Notes: a model not told the origin generated them from the sequence alone. DNA of 64,000 bases from Streptomyces verrucosisporus (GCF_017114865.1 NZ_JADEYH010000013.1:62001-126000), one strand, 5' to 3'; positions 37,736-45,590 are shown, numbered from the stretch's first letter. Numbers and translations are program-made.

Positions 37736-37759
37736 GACCCTCACATCGGTGTGAGGGTC
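37736..37759. promoter_or_regulatory. 24-bp palindromic MerR operator
   Basis: GACCCTCACA-TCGG-TGTGAGGGTC, perfect 10-bp arms, 6 nt upstream of the MFS start. On the minus strand TTGACC (37761-37756) overlaps its edge as a -35, so the palindrome would fill the spacer, the usual MerR arrangement. Confidence 0.75.
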
Positions 37760-37771
37760 AACGCGGAACAC

Positions 37772-37787
37772 TGTGAGGGCGGTCACA
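37772..37787. promoter_or_regulatory. Second MerR half-operator over the regulator's ribosome site
   Basis: TGTGA-GGGCGG-TCACA repeats the TGTGAGGG of the main operator exactly 22 bp downstream and covers the ribosome site and first base of the MerR gene, suggesting autoregulation. Confidence 0.5.
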
Positions 37788-38188
37788 TGCGCATCGGAGA
37801 GCTGTCGGAGCGGACCGGCGCATCCCGGCGGCTGCTGCGCTACTACGAGGAGCAGGGGCTGATCGTCTCCAGCCGCTGCGCGAACGGCTACCGCTCGTAC
37901 GACGAGGCCACCGTGGACCGTGTCGCGCAGGTCAGAGGACTGCTCGACGCCGGACTGCCGACCCGGATCATCCGGCAGATCCTGCCATGCCTCGACAAGC
38001 CACGGGCCATCCACTTCCCCGACGCCACACCGGAGATGCTCGCGACCCTGGAGGAGGAGCGCGACCGCATGACCGCGCGCATCAGATGCCTGACCCGCAA
38101 CCGGGACGCCATCAGCGAGTACCTCGAAGCGGTGCGCGCCGGTGCCCGCGCGGACGCGGCCTCCGCGCCCGGCGGGGGCGGAGGCTGA
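37787..38188 (+). CDS. MerR family transcriptional regulator
   Basis: A 133-aa regulator with the MerR winged helix at 1-70: MRIGELSERTGASRRLLRYYEEQGLI and NGYRSYDEATVDRVAQVRGLL, then a short coiled coil (LEEERDRMTARIRCLTRNRDAI). Cysteines are few (Cys residues near 31, 70 and 103), with no metal-binding C-terminal motif, so a small-molecule sensor is likely. ATG with GAGGG 7 nt upstream; an upstream GTG at 37751 would place coding over the operator. Divergent from the MFS gene it probably controls. Confidence 0.93.
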   Translation: MRIGELSERTGASRRLLRYYEEQGLIVSSRCANGYRSYDEATVDRVAQVRGLLDAGLPTRIIRQILPCLDKPRAIHFPDATPEMLATLEEERDRMTARIRCLTRNRDAISEYLEAVRAGARADAASAPGGGGG

Positions 38189-38257
38189 GGCTGAGGCGGG
38201 AGACCGCCGTACGGCTCGGCGGCCGGGGGCGCCTTTGAGCCAACTTGCCGGTGGCCG

Positions 38258-38273
38258 TGCCGCGATCGCGGCA
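38258..38273. promoter_or_regulatory. 16-bp perfect palindrome upstream of the ImmA/IrrE triad
   Basis: TGCCGCGATCGCGGCA reads the same on both strands. It is 148 nt upstream of the peptidase gene at 38421 and the only strong operator candidate in the 232-nt gap. Confidence 0.4.
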
Positions 38274-38420
38274 TCGGGTTGCGTACGGCCCGGCGGTTTG
38301 TGACGATCTATCAGGAGGCGTCGGGAACCGACACCCGGCCGACCACTCCGCGGCGCCCTCCCCCCAGGACTCCCGAAGGCGACACCGCGCGAAGCGGGAG
38401 GCGCCGGAAAGGACACATCG

Positions 38421-39023
38421 GTGGCAGCGTCCCCCCTGCGCTTACCGGGCCGCCGCCGTGCCCGGTTCCGGGAGATGCAGCGCGACTGCGAGAGGCGCCT
38501 GGCCGAGATCGGCGTCGTCCCCGGTCACGACGGCACCGCGGGCGCCGCGGGCAGCAGCGGCACCGAGGGCATCACGGACGTCTGCGAACAGGTGGGCCGG
38601 CGGCGCGGGCGCGCCATCCGCCTCGTCCCGATGGAGCTGGAGGAGCCGCTGCTCCACGGCCTGTGGATCGCCCTGCCGGACACGGACGTCATCGTCTACC
38701 GGGCGAACACCAGCAGGCCCCACCAGGAGCACATCATCGCCCACGAGCTCTCCCACATCATCTGCGAGCACGACTTCGGCGCGCTCCCCGGGCCGGCCGT
38801 ACCGGCGCACCTCTTCCCGGAGGCCGATCCGGACCTCGTCCGCAGGTCGCTGAAGCGCTCCGCCTACGACGACCGGGCCGAGCAGGAGGCCGAGATGATG
38901 GCCTCGCTCCTCCTGGCCCACGCCCGCCGCAAGGCCGCCCCCGGCCCGGAGGACGCCGACGCCCTGCCACCCGAGGACGCCACCGTGATGGCCCGTGTGG
39001 AAAGCGTCGTCGGCCGCGGATGA
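38421..39023 (+). CDS. ImmA/IrrE family zinc metallopeptidase
   Basis: A 200-aa cytoplasmic protein with the zinc protease motif HELSH (His108, Glu109, His112) in EHIIAHELSHIIC, and a downstream EQEAEMMAS segment that can give the third ligand. In the ImmA/IrrE family such peptidases cleave a partner repressor or are toxins. GTG with AAAGGA 8 nt upstream. It overlaps the next gene by ATGA and is followed by a TPR protein, a set I associate with actinobacterial regulatory cassettes that normally include an XRE repressor. No XRE gene is present here. Confidence 0.9.
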   Translation: MAASPLRLPGRRRARFREMQRDCERRLAEIGVVPGHDGTAGAAGSSGTEGITDVCEQVGRRRGRAIRLVPMELEEPLLHGLWIALPDTDVIVYRANTSRPHQEHIIAHELSHIICEHDFGALPGPAVPAHLFPEADPDLVRRSLKRSAYDDRAEQEAEMMASLLLAHARRKAAPGPEDADALPPEDATVMARVESVVGRG

Positions 39024-40273
39024 TCTACGACGTCCTGTCCCACCTGTGCGCCCTCGTCGGGCTCGCCGCGTTCTGCTACAAGCTCCCCGAACTCCTTCGG
39101 CGCAGGGGCGACCCGGCCCTGTGGGCCCTGGAGATCTACTTCCTGTGCTCCGGGATCAGCTTCCTCGTCGACCTCAACTGGCTGCGCGACGACGTCTCCC
39201 GCCTGTTCGGCTACCCGAACCTCACCACGCTCCTGACACAGGCAGCGGTGGTCGTGCTGACGGCCGCCCAGCAGGTCGTACTGGTCCACTGGTCGCACCC
39301 GCCCGAGCGGGCGGCGGCCCTGGCCCGACGGCGCGTGCTGGCGTTCTCCGCCGCGCTGGTGGTCCTGGCCGTGCTGTTCTTCGTCGTGGAGCCCTACCGG
39401 CAGACCGCCTCGGCCGAGGGCACCCTGCTGAGCAACATGCAGGACCGCGACTACGCGGGATATCTGCTGCTCTACATCACCGTCTGCGCGGTGGGGCAGG
39501 TCGGGGCCGTACGGCTGTCCTACCGCTATGCGCACATCGCCCGCCGCACCTGGCTGCGCGCGGGCATGTGGACGGTCACCGCCGGCGCCTCGCTCATCCT
39601 GCTCTACTGCGCCATCCGCTACACCCAGATCGCCGGCACCCAGCTCGGCCACGACATGAGCGCCTGGGAGCCCGCCTACTGGCTGGCCGGGAGCGTGGGG
39701 GCGCTGCTGCAGGTGTTCGGCTGGACGGTGCCGTCCTGGGGGCCCGCCCTCTCCGGCCGGCTGCGCGGCTACCACTCCTACCTGCGGCTGCGCCCACTGT
39801 GGTGGGCCCTGTACGAGGCGGTGCCGGCGATCGCGCTCGAACCGCCGCCCAGGCGGCCGCTGGACCTGCTCCCTCCGGCCGGCCTCGACTACCGGCTCCA
39901 CCGGCGCGTCATCGAGATCCTCGACGGCTACCACGCCCTGGGCCCGCATCTGCCGCGCGGCGCGGAGCGGAGCTCTCCGGCCGGCGAGGCCCGGCTGCTG
40001 AGGTCCGCCCTCGACGCGCGGGCCGGGGCCCCGGCGGACCCCCCGTCCTCCTTACCCGCCGCGCCTTCTCCACCGGCCGAACGCCGGGGCGGCTCGGGCG
40101 AATCCGGTGGCTCCGGTGGCTCCGGTGACTTCGCGCAGGAGGTGGCCTGGCTGTCCGAGGTGGCCAGGGCCTTCGCCCGGCTCCCCGCCACCCGTCCGGC
40201 CGCCTCACGGACCGCAGCCGGACAGGCCGCCTCCGAGCGGGCCGCGGTGCCTCGGGGAAGCGATCACACCTGA
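39020..40273 (+). CDS. MAB_1171c-like putative membrane transporter/sensor
   Basis: A 417-aa membrane protein with seven hydrophobic stretches in the first 250 residues, starting LCALVGLAAFCYKL, and a cytoplasmic C-terminal domain (about 255-345, SYLRLRPLWWALYEAVPAIAL ... LDYRLHRRVIEILDGY) typical of the MAB_1171c / DUF6545 proteins found next to ImmA/IrrE peptidases. The last 60 residues are Gly/Ser/Pro low complexity and an Ala-rich tail. ATGA overlap with the peptidase gene. Substrate or signal unknown. Confidence 0.8.
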   Translation: MIYDVLSHLCALVGLAAFCYKLPELLRRRGDPALWALEIYFLCSGISFLVDLNWLRDDVSRLFGYPNLTTLLTQAAVVVLTAAQQVVLVHWSHPPERAAALARRRVLAFSAALVVLAVLFFVVEPYRQTASAEGTLLSNMQDRDYAGYLLLYITVCAVGQVGAVRLSYRYAHIARRTWLRAGMWTVTAGASLILLYCAIRYTQIAGTQLGHDMSAWEPAYWLAGSVGALLQVFGWTVPSWGPALSGRLRGYHSYLRLRPLWWALYEAVPAIALEPPPRRPLDLLPPAGLDYRLHRRVIEILDGYHALGPHLPRGAERSSPAGEARLLRSALDARAGAPADPPSSLPAAPSPPAERRGGSGESGGSGGSGDFAQEVAWLSEVARAFARLPATRPAASRTAAGQAASERAAVPRGSDHT

Positions 40274-40367
40274 GCGCTGCTCCCCGATCACCGGCTCCCG
40301 CCTCCTGACTCATGCCCTCCGACTCATGCCCCCTGGCTCCGCCAGGACCGACCCCGCCAGGAAACCG

Positions 40368-41279
40368 ATGGAACCCCGCCCGCCCTCTCCGCCGGACGTC
40401 CGCGCCATGACGGCCGAACTCCTCGCGCTCGACCGGACGCCGGGAGCGCGCCACGCCGCCCCCGTGGCGCTGCGGTCCGTGCGGGCGGTCGAGGCGGCCG
40501 AGACGGTTTACGGGGAGGTCGCGGACCCGGCGGACCTCGCGGAGCTCTTCGAGGTCGCCGCCTGGATCCTGTTCGACGCCGAACGGCACGGGCCGTCGTA
40601 CCGCCTCAACCGGCGGGCGCTCGCCCTGATCCGCCGCCTGCCCGAGGACGAGCGCTCCATCGAGCTGCTGGTGCTCTCCGTGCTGAGCATGCAGCAGGCC
40701 CACCTCATGCGCCCCCGCGCGTCCCTGCGGACCTCGGCGGCCGTCCTGGCCCGGCGGGATCTGCCGCCACGGGTGGCCGCCCTGTTCCATGTGCGCCAGG
40801 CGCGCGCGTACGCCCAGCTCGGCGCGCGGGCGAGGGCGCTGCGCTCCCTGGACGCGGCCCGGGAGATGTCCGCGGACGGCCCCTCGAAGAGGGACCCCGC
40901 CTGGAGCTGGTGGTTCGACCGAGCCGAACTCGACGGCCACCACGGGCTCGTCCTGGCCGACCTGGGGGATGCGGAGGGGGCCGCGGCCCTGCTCCACGCG
41001 GCCGTCGCGTCCGACGGCGGTCCCGCCTACCGCGCCCTGTTCGCCGCCGACCTCGCCCGCGTCCTGGCCCGCGCGGGCGCGTGGCGGGAGACGGACGCCC
41101 TGCTGTCCGCCCTGGCGGAGAGCGCTCCCCGCATGGGGTCCGTACGCGCCCTGAACTCCCTGCGGCAGGCGGTCGCCGCCGTCGGGGAGGGCCGCCGGGT
41201 GCCGCGCGCGCTGCGCGGCACCGCCGAAGACCTGGCCGGGCTGCTCGCGCGGGGGACTTCCCCGCGAGCGGCCCGGTGA
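40368..41279 (+). CDS. TPR-type regulator domain protein without DNA-binding domain
   Basis: A 303-aa all-helical protein resembling the C-terminal sensor part of Streptomyces XRE/TPR regulators: AELFEVAAWILFDAERHGPSYRLNRRALALIRRL, VLSVLSMQQAHLM, LFHVRQARAYAQLGARARALRSLDAA, and later AELDGHHGLVLADLGDAEGAAALL, which are TPR-like helix pairs. The helix-turn-helix that usually precedes this domain is missing; the open frame upstream (to 40107) carries no HTH. ATG with AGGA 6 nt upstream. Third gene after the peptidase and the membrane protein, so probably a binding partner of one of them. Confidence 0.7.
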   Translation: MEPRPPSPPDVRAMTAELLALDRTPGARHAAPVALRSVRAVEAAETVYGEVADPADLAELFEVAAWILFDAERHGPSYRLNRRALALIRRLPEDERSIELLVLSVLSMQQAHLMRPRASLRTSAAVLARRDLPPRVAALFHVRQARAYAQLGARARALRSLDAAREMSADGPSKRDPAWSWWFDRAELDGHHGLVLADLGDAEGAAALLHAAVASDGGPAYRALFAADLARVLARAGAWRETDALLSALAESAPRMGSVRALNSLRQAVAAVGEGRRVPRALRGTAEDLAGLLARGTSPRAAR

Positions 41280-41321
41280 AGGAGAAGTCCACCCCCAGCC
41301 CACCGAGTCACCGGAGCTTCG

Positions 41322-41834
41322 ATGACACCGCGCACCTCCCGTCCCGCCCGCCGCACCCGCCTCGCCGTCCTGCTGGCGGCCCTGCTCTGTGCGGCGGGCG
41401 CGTCCACCGCGTTCACCACCACGCTCCAGGCGGGGGACGCCAGACCCACCGCCGCCCGCGCCGAGGTGTCCGGGACGTCCGGGACGTACCAGTCCCCCCA
41501 CACCAAGCCGTACGTGCGCACCCAGCTCTTCTTCGGCACCGGCCGCCACGGCGGCGAGCCGCCGATCACCGAGGAGCAGTTCATGGACTTCCTGAACAAG
41601 TACGTCACCCCGCGCTTCCCCGACGGCCTCACCCTCCAGGAGGGCTACGGCCAGTGGCGCGACAGGACCGGCTCCATCAACGGCGAGCGCTCCTACGAGC
41701 TGATCCTGCTCTACCCCCGCGAGCGGGCCGAGGCCCGCGACGCCGACATCGAGTACCTCCGCGACCGGTACACCGAGATGTACGAGCTGGAGTCCGTCGG
41801 CCGGGTGGACGAGCAGGTGCGCGCCGACTTCTGA
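41322..41834 (+). CDS. DUF3574 secreted protein
   Basis: A 170-aa exported protein. Signal peptide RLAVLLAALLCAAGASTAF (about 13-31), then the DUF3574 core: KPYVRTQLFFGTGRH, TEEQFMDFLNKYVTPRFPDGLTLQEGYGQW, and SYELILLYPRE. ATG with GGAG 5 nt upstream. 42 nt after the TPR gene, so possibly cotranscribed. Function unknown; proteins of this family are small periplasmic or secreted. Confidence 0.88.
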   Translation: MTPRTSRPARRTRLAVLLAALLCAAGASTAFTTTLQAGDARPTAARAEVSGTSGTYQSPHTKPYVRTQLFFGTGRHGGEPPITEEQFMDFLNKYVTPRFPDGLTLQEGYGQWRDRTGSINGERSYELILLYPRERAEARDADIEYLRDRYTEMYELESVGRVDEQVRADF

Positions 41835-41868
41835 GGCCCTCCGCCTCCCCATCCCGCCCCGCCCGTGT

Positions 41869-41893
41869 CCCGCCGGATCGTTGTCCCGGCGGG
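41869..41893 (+). terminator. Possible terminator after the DUF3574 gene
   Basis: CCCGCCGG (41869-41876) pairs with CCGGCGGG (41886-41893) over a 9-nt loop, 35 nt after the stop. Confidence 0.45.
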
Positions 41894-41999
41894 GGGCGGG
41901 TTCCGGCATCGAGGCCCTCGCCTGGCGCATGATGGTGGCGTCCCCCGTGAGGCAGGCAGTCCGGCACGAACGTGCACAGCCACAGAGAGGGGGCCCACC

Positions 42000-42590
42000 A
42001 TGGGAGGTCTCGTGATGACGGCGCCGCTGCCCGACCAGGAGTCGCACGACATGCTCCGGACCTATGCGCAGATCGAACTGCCAGAGGGTCAGCGAGCCGA
42101 GCTCATCGGGGGGGAGATCGTCATCTCACCGACGCCCACGAACTACCACAACTGGGTCTACGCCCAGCTGCACCGCTTGCTGGACCGGGGCACTCCTGAC
42201 GAACTGGTGGTCACCAACACCACCACCGTCGCCCTCCCGGCGACCGGCGAGCGCTACGTCCCCGATCTGCTGATCTGCGAGTCGGCCGTGCTGCGCGACG
42301 CCCGGGAGTGGCAGGTCCCCGCCGAGGACGTGCTGCTCGTCGGTGAGATCACCTCGATGTCCACGGTCCTGCGCGACCGCAAGAACAAGGCGCAGGGCTA
42401 CGGCCGGTCACGCGTACCGCTCTACCTGCTGGTGGACCCGCTGGACGGGGAGGGGAGCGCGACGGTGTTCGCCGAGCCGGACGGCTCCGGCCGTTACCGG
42501 GTGGAGCACCGCGTGCTGTTCGGCGAGAGGTTCACGCTCCCCGAACCGTTCGGCCTGGAGATCGACACCTCGGTCCTCCGCCAGGAGTGA
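42000..42590 (+). CDS. Uma2 family (DUF820) putative endonuclease
   Basis: A 196-aa protein of the Uma2/DUF820 restriction-endonuclease-like fold: ELPEGQRAELIGGEIVISPTP, VALPATGERYVPDLLI with the catalytic-type PDLL, VLLVGEITS (Glu) and NKAQGYGRSRVPLYLLVDP with a Lys-Tyr core. These proteins are abundant in Streptomyces and mostly uncharacterised. ATG 42000 has GAGGGGG 6 nt upstream; a GTGATG pair 12-15 nt later is an alternative. Monocistronic. Confidence 0.9.
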   Translation: MGGLVMTAPLPDQESHDMLRTYAQIELPEGQRAELIGGEIVISPTPTNYHNWVYAQLHRLLDRGTPDELVVTNTTTVALPATGERYVPDLLICESAVLRDAREWQVPAEDVLLVGEITSMSTVLRDRKNKAQGYGRSRVPLYLLVDPLDGEGSATVFAEPDGSGRYRVEHRVLFGERFTLPEPFGLEIDTSVLRQE

Positions 42591-42776
42591 CCCCCGCGCC
42601 GGCGCCGCCCCGATCGCGGACCGCGCCGGCGACCGTACGACCGTCGGCCGCTCCCCCGGCCAGGCCCCGTACGGCGGGCGACCTTCCGGGCGCGTCCGTA
42701 CCGGTTCCCCCGCCGCACGGCACGGCGGCGGCCGTGAAGGGCTCCCTCCCGCCAACGGCCCTTCCCAAAAATGGAG

Positions 42777-42811
42777 TTGAGCGAAGGAATCACCTTGCTT
42801 ACGGTGACCCG
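42777..42811 (+). promoter_or_regulatory. Strong leaderless promoter of the VOC gene
   Basis: TTGAGC (42777-42782), exactly 17 nt, TACGGT (42800-42805), then 6 nt to the ATG at 42812. This is the best-formed promoter in the window and would start transcription at the start codon. Confidence 0.7.
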
Positions 42812-43240
42812 ATGGCATCGGTCAGACAGCTCCAGGTCACCTTCGACTGCGCGGAACCCGAGCGCCTCGCCCGCTTCTGGTGCGAGGTGCTGGGGTACGT
42901 CGTACCGCCGCCCCCGGAGGGGTTCGCCACCTGGGACGACTACAGCAGCTCGCTGCCGCCCGAGGAGCGGGACTCGTGGTTCGCCTGCGTCGATCCCTCC
43001 GGTGCGGGCCCGCGACTGTTCTTCCAGCGCGTCCCCGAGGGCAAGACCGCCAAGAACCGGGTGCACCTCGACGTGCGGGTCGGCACCGGCCTGGTGGGCG
43101 AGGAGCGCCTGGCCGCGCTCGAGGCCGAGTGCGCGCGGCTGGTCCCGCTCGGCGCGGTACGCGTACGGCTCCTGTACGACGGCCACGACTCGTGCATCGT
43201 GATGCGGGACATCGAGGGCAACGAGTTCTGCCTCGACTGA
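42812..43240 (+). CDS. VOC family (glyoxalase-like) protein
   Basis: A 142-aa vicinal-oxygen-chelate fold protein: QLQVTFDCAEPERLARFWCEVLGY at the start, a middle KNRVHLDVRVG strand with a metal-type His, and CIVMRDIEGNEFCLD at the end, the usual glyoxalase/bleomycin-resistance-like finish. A single module, so it acts as a dimer. Substrate unknown. Leaderless-type promoter; convergent with the lipoprotein gene. Confidence 0.9.
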   Translation: MASVRQLQVTFDCAEPERLARFWCEVLGYVVPPPPEGFATWDDYSSSLPPEERDSWFACVDPSGAGPRLFFQRVPEGKTAKNRVHLDVRVGTGLVGEERLAALEAECARLVPLGAVRVRLLYDGHDSCIVMRDIEGNEFCLD

Positions 43241-43268
43241 CCGCCCTCCTCGACTCCTCCGGCCGGTG

Positions 43269-43892
43269 TCAGTCCTGCGGGTCCGCCCGCCCGTGCGCGA
43301 TGTCGACGACGATCCGGTTCTCTTCGACCTTCACCCGGAACCCCACCCGGCCGTCGCCCTCGGGGTCCACCCCGATCCCCACGCCCATCTCTCCCTCGAA
43401 GACCCCCAGGTCGCGTATCTCGCGGACGACGGAGGTGCCTTCCCGGTCCTCGAAGGTGCTCCGCGGCGTGACTCCAACGAAGACGATCTTCAACCGGTGC
43501 TCGCCGGTGACGCGGACCTCCTCGCCCAGCCCGCCGTGGCGCAGCGTGTCCACGTACTCGGCGAAGTAGCCCGGCACTCCGTCCGCGAACTCGAAGCTGA
43601 CCCGGTCGTACGCGTCGTGGCCGCTCACCCGTACGTCCTTGAGCGCCGGAGCGGCGGACGCGCCCGTCCACCGGCCCTCTCCCGACTTCCTGGACGCGTC
43701 CTGCGGGACTCCCACCGGCCGGTCGCCCACCTCCGGGGACGGCGAGGAGGTATCGGGGCCGGAGACGTTCGCGGACTCCTCGGCCGTGGGGACGGGCTCC
43801 TCCGCACCGTTCGGGCCCTCGCCACCGCCGCAGCCGGCCGTGAGCAGGACGGCCGCGAGGGCGGTCGCGGACAGGACGGAACGGCGCGGCAT
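43269..43892 (-). CDS. AMIN-like domain lipoprotein
   Basis: A 207-aa exported lipoprotein: signal peptide with lipobox LLTAGC (Cys21), an acidic Ser/Pro linker, and a C-terminal beta domain about 90-205 (LKDVRVSGHDAYDRVSFEFADGVPGY, HRLKIVFVGV, RVGFRVKVEENRIVVDIAH) like the AMIN-like domain of actinobacterial lipoproteins. ATG with AAGGAG 6 nt upstream. A terminator lies 100 nt upstream that ends the small-gene cassette behind it. Confidence 0.88.
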   Translation of the reverse strand: MPRRSVLSATALAAVLLTAGCGGGEGPNGAEEPVPTAEESANVSGPDTSSPSPEVGDRPVGVPQDASRKSGEGRWTGASAAPALKDVRVSGHDAYDRVSFEFADGVPGYFAEYVDTLRHGGLGEEVRVTGEHRLKIVFVGVTPRSTFEDREGTSVVREIRDLGVFEGEMGVGIGVDPEGDGRVGFRVKVEENRIVVDIAHGRADPQD

Positions 43893-43993
43893 GGTGAACT
43901 CCTTGGCGTGGGCGGCCGGATGAGGACGGGCGGGGGAACCCGCAGGTAAACGGTCGCACAGGGGGTGATCCTCTACCAAGAGCGGACGCCCCG

Positions 43994-44025
43994 CCGGGTG
44001 GGGAGGGCATGCCCTCCCCACCCGG
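43994..44025 (-). terminator. Terminator ending the GntR-associated cassette
   Basis: A 32-bp perfect palindrome whose arms start CCGGGTGGGGAGGGCA and mirror it, giving a hairpin of up to 14 bp with a 4-nt loop. It is 26 nt after the stop of the 37-aa gene. Confidence 0.8.
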
Positions 44026-44050
44026 GGCGGTGTGCGTGGGAGCGTACGGG

Positions 44051-44164
44051 TCAGCCGCGGTGGGCGGCCTGGGCGAGCAGGACCACGGCCACGGTGGAGA
44101 CGGTCACCAGGAGGGTGGTCCAGGTGCACGACTCCAGCCGCCCGCGGCGCGTGCGGTGGGACAT
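44051..44164 (-). CDS. 37-aa membrane microprotein
   Basis: A 37-residue protein: basic N-terminus MSHRTRRGRLESC, a hydrophobic helix TLLVTVSTVAVVLLAQAA, then HRG and TGA. Its ATG shares one base with the stop of the upstream gene (TGATG), so it is translated by reinitiation, which supports it being real despite its size. Last gene of the cassette before a strong terminator. Function unknown. Confidence 0.65.
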   Translation of the reverse strand: MSHRTRRGRLESCTWTTLLVTVSTVAVVLLAQAAHRG

Positions 44165-44655
44165 CACCCGCGGCACCCCCTCCGGTCCGGGCAGCCGAAC
44201 AGGGCTGTGCGGTCGGCGGGTTCACCGGGTCCGGCCGGTTCGGCGATACGGCGGGCGCGGACGGTGAGGGCGGCGGTCTCATACGTCCAGCCGCGCCCGG
44301 TGTCCGCCTCGGCACGGACGCGGGCCGGGTCGTGGAAGACCGGCGGGGCCAGGCAGCCACGCATCCCCCGCAGTATCGCGGACACGTCCTGCCCGAGCAG
44401 TACGCCGTGGAGCACACGCGGCAGGAGTCGGTGTGGGTCCTGCTCCGGCCGTACGGTCCAGCACAGCCGGTACCAGCGCCCGGCGCCGGGCGGGGGCGCG
44501 GCGGCGGGTTCTGGCGCCTCCGGCGCGGGGTGGCACGGGCAGGCGCACACCAGGTGGCGGACGCCGGGGACACCGCTGTCGCGCGGTTCGCCGTCGGCGC
44601 AGTGCCCGTGCCGGCCGATCACGCAGGACGGGGAGCGGTACTCCGCCTCGCTCAC
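44164..44655 (-). CDS. Hypothetical protein, Cys-rich, in GntR cassette
   Basis: A 163-aa protein I do not recognise. A Cys-rich segment near the start (SPSCVIGRHGHCADG, HLVCACPCHP) could bind zinc; the middle has RVLHGVLLGQDVSAILRGMRG and the C-terminus WTYETAALTVRARRIAEPAGPG. GTG start overlaps the previous gene's TGA (GTGA), its stop overlaps the next start (TGATG). The tight packing argues for one functional unit with the genes on both sides. Confidence 0.65.
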   Translation of the reverse strand: MSEAEYRSPSCVIGRHGHCADGEPRDSGVPGVRHLVCACPCHPAPEAPEPAAAPPPGAGRWYRLCWTVRPEQDPHRLLPRVLHGVLLGQDVSAILRGMRGCLAPPVFHDPARVRAEADTGRGWTYETAALTVRARRIAEPAGPGEPADRTALFGCPDRRGCRG

Positions 44656-45020
44656 CACCGGGCACCCCCGGCCGCCGCGTGGATGTTCCGGGTGTCCAGG
44701 TCCAGCCCCATGGTCGCCAGCCACAGCACCCGCCGCCGTCGCCGACGCGCCGCCTGCTCGTGGGCCGTCCGCTCGTGGGCCGCCCAGTACGGCCGCACCA
44801 GCGCCGAGTCCGCCCCGTCCAGCGGCCGGGCCTGCTCGCGGCTGTACGGCGAGCGCGGCGCCGGGATCCGGGCGGGGCCCGTCCGGTGCAGGGGCGCCGG
44901 GACAGGGGTGGGGGTGGGGTTCCTGCGGTGCCGGCCGCTGGCCGGAAGCAGCCGGGCGAGCAGCAGCACGAGGACGGGACGGCGTGCCCGTCCGAGGGCA
45001 CGCGCGATAAGGTCGCGCAC
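44652..45020 (-). CDS. Hypothetical protein, basic, first gene of the GntR cassette
   Basis: A 122-aa protein with a hydrophobic, basic start (VRDLIARALGRARRPVLVLLLARLLP), a Pro/Arg linker, and a conserved-looking core SPYSREQARPLDGADSALVRPYWAAHE followed by RRRRRRVLWLATMGLDLDTRNIHA. Similar short proteins occur next to regulators in Streptomyces, but I know no function. GTG at 45020 with AGGAG 8 nt upstream; a GTG at 45050 is the alternative start. Divergent from the GntR gene. Confidence 0.65.
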   Translation of the reverse strand: MRDLIARALGRARRPVLVLLLARLLPASGRHRRNPTPTPVPAPLHRTGPARIPAPRSPYSREQARPLDGADSALVRPYWAAHERTAHEQAARRRRRRVLWLATMGLDLDTRNIHAAAGGARW

Positions 45021-45130
45021 GTCATCAACTCCTGTGTAGTTGGTGGCCACGCCCCCGGACCGGTTCCAGCGGTCGCGGGGGTTCTCTGCGTAGCCGAGCT
45101 TAGGAGACCTGTATACCCCTGTCTACTCAT

Positions 45131-45140
45131 AGCTATAGCT
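45131..45140. promoter_or_regulatory. Palindrome in the GntR divergent promoter
   Basis: AGCTATAGCT in an AT-rich patch (45100-45170) rare for this genome, 46 nt upstream of the GntR start. Candidate GntR operator; nearby TGTATACCCCTGTCTAC adds a related half-site. Confidence 0.4.
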
Positions 45141-45173
45141 GTCAGCTTCTATGTCCTGGTGTATGCCGATACG

Positions 45174-45185
45174 TACCCTCGGCAA
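45174..45185 (+). promoter_or_regulatory. Leaderless-type promoter of the GntR gene
   Basis: TACCCT at 45174-45179, 6 nt, then GTG at 45186. Confidence 0.4.
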
Positions 45186-45422
45186 GTGACCGAGTTCGAG
45201 TTCGACCCGACCCAGCCGAAGTGGGAGCAGATCGCCGATGTGGTGCGAAGGCGCATCCGCAGCGGCGAGTATCCGCCCCGCCACCTCATCTCCGAAGTCC
45301 GGCTCGAAGCGGAGTTCGGAGTCGCACGGGTCACGGTCCGGAAAGCGACGGCGGCCCTACGCGAGGAGGGCTTGATCACCACGAGGCCGGGCATGGGCTC
45401 GTTCGTCGCCGACAGGGATTGA
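45186..45422 (+). CDS. Short GntR family regulator (HTH only)
   Basis: A 78-aa protein that is just the GntR winged helix: FDPTQPKWEQIADVVRRRIRSGEYPP, EVRLEAEFGVARVTVRKATAALREEGLI, TRPGMGSFVAD. No effector domain. Such short GntR proteins in Streptomyces usually sit beside small hypothetical genes, as here with the divergent three-gene set. GTG start, no ribosome site, -10 box 6 nt upstream. Followed by a strong terminator shared with the convergent betaine operon. Confidence 0.85.
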   Translation: MTEFEFDPTQPKWEQIADVVRRRIRSGEYPPRHLISEVRLEAEFGVARVTVRKATAALREEGLITTRPGMGSFVADRD

Positions 45423-45519
45423 GCGAACGGGCGGGGAGAGCGACGGACACCGAAGCTCGTTCCAAACCTGACGGCCAACGCCCGGGGGCCGTCGGCGGAT
45501 ACTCCCGCAGACAGAACGC

Positions 45520-45552
45520 CGGGCCCGGAACGCACCTCGCGTTCCGGGCCCG
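45520..45552. terminator. Bidirectional terminator between GntR and the betaine operon
   Basis: Perfect 14-bp stem (CGGGCCCGGAACGC with GCGTTCCGGGCCCG), 5-nt loop ACCTC, 38 nt after the last gene of the betaine operon. Confidence 0.88.
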
Positions 45553-45590
45553 TGGCCGTGGGGGCTGCCCCTTGCGGGGCGGCCGGCTCC

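Noticed and set aside
40107..40367. 5' extension of the TPR gene that might restore an XRE helix-turn-helix
   Set aside because: The open frame upstream has no HTH pattern, reads as a shadow of the membrane protein gene, and the AGGA-ATG at 40368 is a good start.
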